Part shown: positions 28,501 through 37,388 of the stretch, piece after piece
Numbering within the stretch: the stretch's first letter is position 1
Layout of the letters: each line of letters starts with the position of its first letter
Assembly: GCA_020137815.1 (NCBI GenBank)
Contig: CM035350.1
Span: forward strand, 849,011 to 913,010
Source of the DNA: Hormiphora californensis
Taxonomy: Eukaryota; Ctenophora; Tentaculata; Cydippida; Pleurobrachiidae
Length of the DNA stretch: 64,000 bases
Direction: 5' to 3'
Notes under the pieces: model-generated
Database searches by the model: none
Told to the model about the DNA's origin: nothing
Seen by the model: only the letters and a program-made list of their open reading frames with translations
Translations under genes and position numbers: made by a program

Positions 28501-30589
28501 GTTGGTACAATGAAACTTGACCCCGATGATATGACACAAGCATACTACGAACTGCTTAATCTTTAGCACGTACCAAACAAACATACAGCCCTAACATTTA
28601 AAAACATTCGAAACATCCAAAATAAGATACAAAACAACATTCCAAAACTCACACATGGGACTGACAAGTGGTTTCTGGAGGTCCACTAGTTTAGTAATGG
28701 TATCACGTGTAATGTACACACTGGTATCTAGGTACAGGTACATGTCCGCTCCACTCTCTGCAAAGAGTCCCAGGAAACTGTGCCTCACATCATGGTCTTC
28801 ATCATCAAACTCCTGGAATAAGTGGGGGGGGGGTTGGAGGGAGATGGAATGAGGGGAGAGGGGGGGGGTTGGTAGAGTTAGAGGCAATTTGTGGGGAGAG
28901 GTTGTGGGTGATACTATTGAATGGGGTGTGGTGTATTATTTACAGTTAGAGGACCAGGGAGACAGGGTTGTTGTCAGTTGTAGAGAGTGGATTGTCGAAT
29001 GAAGGGGGAGTAGGATGGTTCATGGAGGACGTGGAGCAGAGATGGCCATGCTGTTGGTACTATATATTACAATCGAATCTGAATTATAATGAAATGCACT
29101 AAATATCAACACTCCTATATAATTGTGTGTGGTTGGCTTACATACTGACTCCCCGCCAAATACTGCTCCTTACAGATCTTGAATACTTGAATATGACAAT
29201 GACCAAGTGCATGAATTACTAAGTGAGCTACAAGCAATGAGTGGTGAGTACTGAGTAATATGCAATGAGATGAGAGGGGCTGATTCAACACCTTGTAAAT
29301 TACAGTGAGAGTGGACACCGGTACCTTGTCCGTGTATGAGATGTCTTTAAAGTAGGGGTTGTAGAACTGCTTCATCAGGGGTTCCTCATACGCTGAGTAG
29401 AATACCAACTCCACAATACTCCTATCATACTCCATCAACTCCAAACTCTCTAACAAGTTAGCCAAGAAAGACACCTGCTCAATCGCATGTACCTGCAGGT
29501 TGGATGTGTTGGCATGGTGCCACGGTTACCATGGCAACTGAGATGTATAACAACTTACCACAATAAACAGAGATGGCTTGGTACGAGTAGTTACCCGTTC
29601 ACATAGAGTACAGGTAGTGCGAGTTACTGCGTTACCCACATATCTTGATACCTGGAATATTGCAAAGTTCTTACACCGCAGTCCGCAATACAATGGCGTT
29701 TAGTTTGGCAGTATTTCATGAACTTTAGGAACTGTCATTCTTTAAATTCCAACTCAGTACCTCAGAGAAGAGAGGAGCTGCAGCTGGGGAAGACAAGAGA
29801 ACAATATGAGGTTTAGTTTTGTCCATCAGCAATGTGTTATTCTGCTCCTCAAACGTCATTTCAACTGTAACAGATTCACAAGTTAGAACTTTGTAAATCC
29901 CTAGACCTTGCTTTGTGAACTTCAGTACTACCTTTCTGTAGATTTTTCTCGTTCACAGGACCCACTATGTTCCCATTTCTATCAAGAACAATGTTCTTGT
30001 CACTGGCTAGATATCGCTCTGTCAGGCTATCCTGGAGATTCCCCAGATCCAGTCCTGCTAGATCAGATCCCCGACCAATAACCACAGAGCTATCCAGATA
30101 GGGGTACTTCCTGATATAAAGAGAAGTTACTGGGGGGTTTGAGTTAAAGGAAGTTGGAAAGAGGGATCGGGATGAGAAATGCATACCCTAGTATCCCCTT
30201 GTAATCGTCACAGCTGGTTATGCAGCTAGCAGATCCTGATACCACCACATCACCAAACTTGGTTTCAAGCCCTGTTAGAGAGTTAAACAGTACTTTCTTT
30301 CCAGACGACACCAGCACAAACGTCTCTTCAGGCAGTTCTGAAAATAAATTACAGTTAATATGTGCAGTGGCCCGTGGTTATACTAAGGAGGAATGATTGT
30401 TCGAGATTTCTAACAAACATTAAACAGACCTGTGAAAGTTTTGCCGATGTTAGTTGACTCTAACAGATTTCCACCAAGAGAAGAAATAGTATGCCTCACG
30501 ACTGTATTTGTGTACAAATCGGGTTGTTGAAATAGCACAGACAAAGCTTGTACATCACCAACAATACAAAGCAGGAGCAGCACAAACAT
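19522..30589 (-). CDS. PLOD-family (lysyl hydroxylase/glycosyltransferase-like) protein with degenerate active sites
   Basis: Thirteen or more exons: about 30589-30430, 30337-30187, 30110-29932, 29864-29761, 29651-29559, 29492-29292, 28812-28653, 28286-28182, 20874-20608, 20364-20195, 20131-20011, 19936-19848 and 19690-19522. They give roughly 655 aa; one tiny exon may be missing near 29.14-29.17 kb. The start gives a signal peptide (MFVLLLLCIVGDVQALS). PLOD landmarks are AWSNFWGGYD, RSGDYDNIF, the FDPEISLC and PMFLSN segments, DWETKYI, FYRQNC and PGRVTH. Against remembered PLOD1/3, the glycosyltransferase DxxD site reads SSGKK, the dioxygenase HHD reads TGN, the distal His of THYH reads THTA, and the 2-oxoglutarate Arg is Leu. 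The protein therefore looks secreted/ER but catalytically dead. One intron (20.88-28.18 kb) is packed with tandem repeats. Confidence 0.8.
21335..21400. repeat. 15-bp direct repeat (ACATCAAGTGGA type)
   Basis: About four copies of AACATCAAGTGG in the large PLOD-like intron; open on the plus strand as Ser-Ser-Gly-Thr repeats, no sign of a real gene. Confidence 0.6.
22378..22965. mobile_element. short non-autonomous element sharing both ends with the Penelope-like element at 57.1-59.0 kb (copy 1)
   Basis: Starts CCCTGCCCGGGTGAATGCCC and ends in CATTATGAATACATAATGCA plus ATAATTCTTGTT. The same left and right sequences bound the element at 57120-59030. Empty sites in neighbouring repeat units (for example near 24270) run straight from CTTGTTTTT to GGGTTTTCAAAGCC. 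Internal sequence contains repeated GGTTACCATAGTAACTG-type motifs (22727-22815). Confidence 0.7.
23321..23908. mobile_element. short non-autonomous element, copy 2 (duplicated with its host unit)
   Basis: Same as the copy 943 bp upstream, with near-identical sequence, so the tandem duplication of the host unit happened after insertion. Confidence 0.7.
25130..26890. repeat. about 37-bp minisatellite (AGAGGCAAAGCGTTACCTTT)
   Basis: More than 40 copies of a roughly 35-38-bp unit, GACTCGCAGAGGCAAAGCGT followed by TACCTTTCATCACTC and a variable AT-rich spacer. Three longer inserts (about 25620, 25918, 26463; containing GGATTTTATGACAGGTTTGG) recur at intervals, giving a higher-order repeat. In the large PLOD-like intron. 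Confidence 0.9.
27040..27595. repeat. 15-bp minisatellite (CAGCCAGATCAAAAA)
   Basis: About 30 imperfect copies of CAGCCAGATCAAAAA, bracketed by G13 (about 27000) and C15 (about 27611) homopolymers and by two copies of AACTCCGATCAAAAAGGCAA (27094, 27470). Minus-strand frames show Ile-Trp-Leu-Phe repeats, which are artefacts. Confidence 0.9.
27968..28104. repeat. small palindromic (foldback) element
   Basis: Left CATCCACCAATGCAGTACAC pairs with right GTATACTGCATCGGTGGGTG, with further inner pairing around AAACAGAGTTTAGG and CCTAAACTTTGTTT. Intronic. Confidence 0.65.
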
Positions 30590-30876
30590 TCTAAAAGTAT
30601 TTGGGGATCTTAGATAAGTGTTCAAATTCAGACCCTCGCCTCGATTGTTGGCCTACACTGCAGTCGATTGTATCAAGCAGATTTTATGTCCAAGCCTACA
30701 AACGCGGTTTGGAACTTGTTGTGATTGGCATCACGGTTTGTGTCTCCTAGGCCCTGGCTCCTGGCGGCTGGCGGCTCTTGAATCTTTTTACGTGTCGTTT
30801 TGAAGTCAGAGCAGATGAATGATGATGGGCCAGCGTTAAAATCTGGGTGTTTCGTGAGTGCTGACAAACGGTTTTT

Positions 30877-30940
30877 TAGGGTTAGGGCTAAAGTAGGGTT
30901 AGGGTTAGGGTTGGGGTTTGGGTTGGGGTTAGGCCTTGAC
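30877..30940. repeat. interstitial TTAGGG telomere-type repeats
   Basis: Tandem TTAGGG with variants TTGGGG/TTTGGG over about 60 bp, just upstream (300 bp) of the PLOD-like start. Confidence 0.85.
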
Positions 30941-31377
30941 ATTCCCTAACAGATAAACTTTGAATTAGCCAAAACGGTTGAGTGATTCGGCGGTTAGAGC
31001 CGTTTTAGTGAATCAACTTTTTTGGCAGCGCGCACCTGTAAACAGGCCACCAAACACCCAGATCGTAACGGCGCCCATGATGATGCGGACAAAAGAATAG
31101 TTAAATGTTAATCATGGATGGTGTGGAAATGAGCAATTAACAAAACCTCAGCCCACATCGGTCCCCCGTCGAAAACAGAATTTTAAAATTTTAAAAAGTT
31201 TTAAAAAGTTTTGAAAATTTGAAAATTTTGAAATATCTGTACCAGCTCAGCCAAATACAGTTAAGGGTATTTTATGTAACGCGCTAAGTTTTTTAATTTT
31301 ACGATGCTTGCCGTAGCGCGCGACCAGAAAGTAAGAACTGAAAAACTTTGAGACTTTTTAAAACCTTTTTAAAGTGA

Positions 31378-31505
31378 AAGCGAAACAACAACGAACTGGC
31401 TGCGCGTCGCGCATTCGTTGCACATAACGATCTCACCGGAGAGATTCACATGCGCAACGTTGCGGGACGCGCAGCCAGTTCGTTGTTGTTTCGCTTACAC
31501 TTTAA
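31378..31505. repeat. inverted repeat, CpG-rich stem
   Basis: AGCGAAACAACAACGAACTG plus GCTGCGCGTC on the left is mirrored by GCGCAGCCAGTTCGTTGTTG plus TTTCGCT on the right, separated by about 60 bp. Confidence 0.8.
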
Positions 31506-31536
31506 AATTTGATGTTTTTACTTTTTTTCGAAAATA

Positions 31537-31690
31537 ATGTCCATTTTTTTTCAACTGTTCACCCCCCAAAGTCGTGCGCGAAATTTTTTTGCGCGTTTAT
31601 CACATGTTAACGTGTAGCGCGCGCAGCGTAATTTAAAATATCGCACGCGCACGAGTTGAGGGGTGAACAGTTGAATAAAAATGGACTTTA
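31537..31690. repeat. inverted repeat around a GC-rich core
   Basis: CAACTGTTCACCCC on the left pairs with GGGGTGAACAGTTG on the right; inner GTGCGCGAAA and GCGCGT motifs also mirror. Confidence 0.75.
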
Positions 31691-31869
31691 AAAGGTAGAA
31701 AGTTTGGCTGTGGTGCTCCTGATAAGTGATATGACTGTCTGCGGCCTTTCTGATATGTTAATACGATCAATATGTGTGTTAAGTTGATATTTTGCTGGTT
31801 TAATCGATAATTTAATATGGTGTGGCGTGGCAAATTGGGTCCGATTTAAATTTTCATGGCTGTGATGAG

Positions 31870-32339
31870 TATGGCGGCGCATTGACGCAAAATCAAAAAA
31901 AAATAAAAACATGAAAAAAATAAAAAAACGTGTTTCAAAAAACATGTTTTTAAAAAAAAATGTTTTCGAAAATTTTGATTTTGCGTCAATGCGCCACGTA
32001 AGCCGGCTCAATGACGCAAAATCATGTTTTCGAAAATTTTTATTTTGCGTCAATGCGCCACGTGGCCGGCGCATTGACGCAAAATCAAAATTTTCGGAAA
32101 AAAAACATGTTTTCGAAAATGTTGATTTTGCGTCATTGAGCCGGCGACGTGGCGCATTAACACAAAATCAAAATGTTCGAAAACATGATTTTGCGTCATT
32201 GAGCCGGCTTACGTGGCGCATTGACGCAAAATCAAAATTTTCGAAAACATATTTTTTTTAAAACATGTTTTTTGAAACACGTTTTTAATTTTTTTTCACG
32301 TTTTTTACTTTTTTGATTTTGCGTCAATGCGCCGCCATA
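31870..32339. mobile_element. 470-bp foldback element with 6-bp target duplication
   Basis: Termini TATGGCGGCGCATTGACGCA and its complement, flanked by GATGAG on both sides (31864-31869, 32340-32345). The body is a mosaic of AATGCGCCACGTAAGCCGG and TTTGCGTCAATGCGCC motifs in both orientations, separated by TTTTCGAAAA stretches. No coding capacity. Confidence 0.8.
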
Positions 32340-33944
32340 GATGAGGCAATATATTTGTCAATCGCGATAGATGGTTTTAAGGTGACCCTTCTAAGTAGAT
32401 ACAATTTACATTTCGTTGAGTGTCTGTATTGTCAAAACAATGGGTCACAAAATGAGGGCGCGATCACACCAAGATCTTCGAAAGAATTCTTTCGAAGCAC
32501 CAAACCCAATCACACCAAAAAGCTTCGTTTGGTTCTTGCGTGCGTATGTCTATTGCTAGTTTTTTTTTGAAAAACCGGGTTGACCGGGCCCATTAATACG
32601 GAATATAACAATAAGTGTAATCAGTACATAAAGGTTAAAATAAATTAATTCGTTGCATTGTTTTTAATCAAGTATAAAATATTAAAATCATTCCTGTCTG
32701 TAAACCGTTTAGGACTGGAACCTCGGTGACCACGGAGGCTGACAACAAGGGTTTTCAAGAGACAAAATGATAAACGTTGCCGGATATACCTTATTGAGTC
32801 TGGGTATGATTGACCGGTTTTCTCAGAAAGACGATAAGCTATCTGTTTGTATAGTTTGTCAGCTTCATTACCAACGATACCGGATGTAGAGAAGACGACG
32901 GGAGTAAAATAGCTTTTTTCCACCTGGAGGATGCGCTCTCCGTAGGCCCGTTTCTTCTCAACCTCGTGTTTCTTCAAGACCTTATCAACTGATAGAGATT
33001 TGTTTGTTGGCGCCCTAGAGTTGAAGATGCGAACATCGAGGAACAGTTTTGACATGTCAGTTTTTGACCAAACGCCACGAGCTGAAACGTCGAGACGAGC
33101 TTCATCTGTTTTGATGGCAGTTTCATATTTGAGGGTCTCCCCGGTGAGAGGCAACAAGTGGGGTTCTACAACAACGTCTCTGCAACCGGCCTCAACTAGC
33201 AGATTTGCGGTCAGGTCTCGGATCTGATTGTGCCTGAGATTAACATAGCCCCCACGAGCACAAGATAGGCAGTGTTCGATGGAATTCACTTTGCCACAAG
33301 CACAGTGGTTAGGGAAATCATGGAGAGCCAGATCGTACCGCAAAGCTAGAGCATCCCAGAATTCTGATTTGTTGAGGTTGAAACCATGCTCCGCCAGGGG
33401 GAGACTAGTTAGCCAGGTGGACGAGCCACGTTTGCACAGTTCTTCATGAAGTCTCAGCTGGTCTGGACACAGTTTCTCAGCAACCGCCGCTAACTGTTTC
33501 TTGTTGGACATAGTTTTAGCATATGCAACCTCTTCCTTGGCCACCTTCAAGCTCTTGGCAACTGACACGAATCTCTCTTCAGTAATGGTTGTGTTCTGTT
33601 CGATTATTATCTTTGAGAGAGGTGTAGTTGCAACAAGGGATCGCTGGTGCTCAAGGTCAGCGGCTGCACAAGGGTTGTCGATGCCAAGTCCCCCATTCCT
33701 GCACGGTAGTGAAAAACGTTCCCGGTGGAGAGGGGTAAAATGGTTGTTCACTGCTGCTGGAAGAAACAAGGTCGTGATTGCTGACTCCAGGGGTGCAAAA
33801 AGTTCTGAGATGTTTGGTGTTGTCCTCATCAGAAAAAGCCAGCGTTTAGAGAGTCCCATGCAGAAACCTGTGTAGGCAGCCTGGGGCTCTGTGTTGGCAA
33901 TGTTTGCGATGGCCTGCACGTCTTCAACCCAACGTTGAATTTCC

Positions 33945-35235
33945 GGCAGGTGCACAGTTGCTCGACAGCCTATTTCTGGCTGCTATTTCTGGCTGCTATT
34001 TCTGGCTGCTATTTCTGGCTGCAAGACCTATTTCTGGCTGCTAGACCTATTTCTGGCTGCAAGCAGCCAGAAATATATTTTAGCAGCCAGAAATAGGGTC
34101 TAGCAGCCAGAAATAGGTTTTCTCTCACGTGATCTCTCTATCTCTGTATGGGATACGAGAGACGAATCGGTGAAGTGATTTGGTATCTGTAACTGTAATT
34201 GGGTATGGGATACGGGAGACGAATCGGTGAAATAATTCGGTATCTGCAACTAATTTGGTATGGGATACGGGAAACGAATCGGTGAAGTGATTCGGTATCT
34301 GCAACTAACTGGGTATGGGATACGAGAGGCACCTCTTTTGTTTTACCGGTCCCCTAGCTCCAAACTTGAAATTTACGCCATCGAATATGTGTTATCACAC
34401 CCATTGCGTCAAATCACCGATAAATAGATCTCTTATCGTGTAACTTTTCATGCCTCTTGTCACAAACAAGGTGGATGGGACCCATTATGACAATCCATTA
34501 TAATAAAAGGCCAAATTTTTGACGTCAAGGCATCGCAATCAATTATGCCGCCACCGGACAGCTCCTATGCTATACCTTCTCTCCCACGAAACGACAAAAC
34601 CACGAACACTCCTTGATCGGGAACAACATCGAGGAGGAGCCTCGACATTTGCTCCCTCTGTATGGAGGGAAGACACCAGCTTCAGGCCTGCCCTCCGAAC
34701 AGGCCCACATCTCCGCTCCGGATCCTGCGGCGTTTCAACCTGTGTGCCTGCCGGGAGGTATCGAGGACCGTAAACCTGAATCCGAATACCCACATGCACA
34801 TCGAGAGGACCATAGTGGACCAGTTCCTATGCGACCACCATCTTCCTCGCCAACACGTCCAGCAGCAGCGCCTGACTGAGGACAACGCCATACTCGATCT
34901 GCAACTAATTTGGCAGGTCCCGTATCCCATACCCAATTAGTTGCAAATATCGAATCATTTCACCGATTCGTCTCCCGTATCCATACCCAATTAGTTGCAG
35001 ATACCGAATTACTTCACCGATTCGTCTCTCGTATCCCATACAGAGATAGAGAGATCACGTGAGAGAAACCCTATTTCTGGCTGCTAAAATATATTTCTGG
35101 CTGCTTGCAGCCAGAAATAGGTCTAGCAGCCAGAAATAGCAGCCAGAAATAGGTCTTGCAGCCAGAAATAGCAGCCAGAAATAGCAGCCAGAAATAGCAG
35201 CCAGAAATAGACTGTCGAGCAACTGTGCACCTGCC
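33945..35235. mobile_element. 1291-bp foldback element with 8-bp target duplication
   Basis: Ends GGCAGGTGCACAGTTGCTCG and its complement are flanked by GAATTTCC on both sides (33937-33944, 35236-35243). Subterminal regions are arrays of GCAGCCAGAAATAG in opposite orientation, then inverted copies of GGGATACGAGAGACGAATCG. A unique core at about 34340-34900 includes a coding-like stretch with a C..C...H-type spacing and HIERTIVDQFLCDHH, of unknown origin. An 8-bp duplication fits hAT, P or Merlin type mechanisms. No transposase. Confidence 0.85.
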
Positions 35236-36304
35236 GAATTTCCTTACATGCATAGTCCCGCTGGAATTCAAGAGACCCTATGGGGGCACCAAGGTAACGA
35301 TGACCGTCAGATTTGATGATGACGTCAGTGTCTGCGAATATAGATGTAGCCTCCTCAAGGTGTTCTGGCTTAACAATGAGCACAGATTTGTCAGGGCGGG
35401 GGAAATACCCATAACCGGGACCGTTGGTTACCAATGAATCCCACCACTCTCTAACACCCATAAGAGTACCCGCAGCAGCACCATCGTCAGCATAAAATAT
35501 TTGATTAGGGGGAGTGGCAGAAAGTTTTTCAATTAGCGGACGGAGACTGATGCAATAAAAGGGTGAAGCAATATTACACCCTTGGGTAGTCCCTTCTGAA
35601 GACAGAAGAATGGTACCATCCGAGAGAAAGAGGCGAACTGGAGACCGATATAGATTTATGGCAAAGATTGAGAGTGCTGGACATAAATACCTCAAGTTGA
35701 CCAGAGCAGTCTCTCTGTTTAGGACATTAAAGGCATTACGGGCGTCAGCAAGTAAAACAGCCTGACAGTTATCATCGTCAAAAAAGTGTCGCATTGAATG
35801 AACTGCAGCCTCGGCCCCACCTTGTTGTCCAGCAGCGAGTTGTAGCGGGCCAGCAGCATGGATGATCTCTGGTTTCAGATGCTGGGCAACAGCTCGGCCA
35901 ACTATTCGACGGAGGACCTCACCAACCCCAATGGGACGGACACCCGGATTCTTGTCGAGTGCAATCAGTTTGCAGGACAGAAGGGCCGAAAGGGAACTCG
36001 GGTCAACATACACGGTGCACAATCGCCTGGTCATAAGGGCAACTTCGTGTGCCAGAGTATCAGAGGACTTCCCAAAAGCCTTACTGCACAGGAGACGGGA
36101 CCAAAGTTGATAAGACATACCGCTAGGGCCAGAGCCGCCTTTGGTGGCAGCAGCAGCTCGCCTTATGGAGTCTGAGTTAAGGTCATGGAAGATGGCAGGT
36201 TGGAAAACAGGTGGGGGTTTTTCCGAGACAACATGGTCAGGACTGAGGGGAGCTGCCTCTGGGTGTTTGTCTTTGAGACTCTGAATAATTTCAGGTGTTA
36301 TCTC

Positions 36305-36731
36305 TGGTGTAAACTAGGGATCTCTGAGGGGGGATATGGGTGACCGGGGCACGCGTGACGGGGGGTGACTCACCGGGTAAATGGGTTCCGTGGCGAGCTC
36401 CGGGGCCTCCAGCGGCGTTGGGTGACACAGGTAGATACAAACAACCGGATATGGGAGTGCGGATGAATGAGGGGTTCCCGAGGGGATGGCGTGAGTCCTA
36501 TCTGGGTGATATGGGAACTCGAGATGCCGCGGGAAAAAGTGTGTAGAAGAAGTGCCGATCTCGAGTTCTTCCGGGAGCACGACCATCCCAACCGCCCAAC
36601 TCGGACCGTCAAAACGGCCGAATTGCGCGGCTCAAATGCCCGGCGCCCAGAATGCATCGTAGTGTGGCAATCTCCGCGCGCTACGTAGAAATGGAGAAAA
36701 AAGCGGGGGATTGCCACGCCACGATACACCA
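36305..36731 (-). repeat. 3' LTR
   Basis: 427-bp copy; identical by eye to the LTR 3492 bp to the right. A short piece of the LTR end plus flank (ATACACCAT.TGCCCAGACAG) recurs at about 36976-37003. Confidence 0.85.
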
Positions 36732-37388
36732 TATGCCCAGACAGAAATATGAGGCGTGCAACTCCCACCTAATGTGGGTGTTGCCAGGCTCACACCATCC
36801 GATCACGAACCCCCTACCCAAAACTCGAAAGAAGTGAAATAATAAATACCATAAATATGTACAAAATGAGCCCAAAATATAAAAATAATGTCACCAAGCC
36901 ACACTTGCTACTCCTACACTCTCACACTACAAACAAACGAACTGCGCACTACAAAACTCACTACACATACACTCACCATACACCATGTGCCCAGACAGAA
37001 ATAAGATCTGGGACACAACCTAAAAAAATTAAAAACATTAAAAAATCACACACACAATTATAAAATAAATTAAAAAGGGGAACAGTCTTATCTGCCCAAA
37101 GTGTCTAAAAAGCCAGGGGGAGGGATGAGACGGGGTGGAAGTGTCTCATGGCAGGTATCGGTCAGCTGTCCTATCCATCCTCTGCTCTCCCGGACCCTAA
37201 ACCCAGGAACCTCCGGTCCACTCTCGCTAAGGGTTGCTAAGTGTTAGGGGGGAGAGGTGGAAGGTGAACTTCCTATAACAACTAGGGGAAGGTAAATCTT
37301 CCTAACTAAACTGGGTGGAAGGTATCTTCCTAATTAGATAGGGGTGGAAGGTGAACTTCCTAACTAGTGAGAAGGTTCCTTCTCTTAC

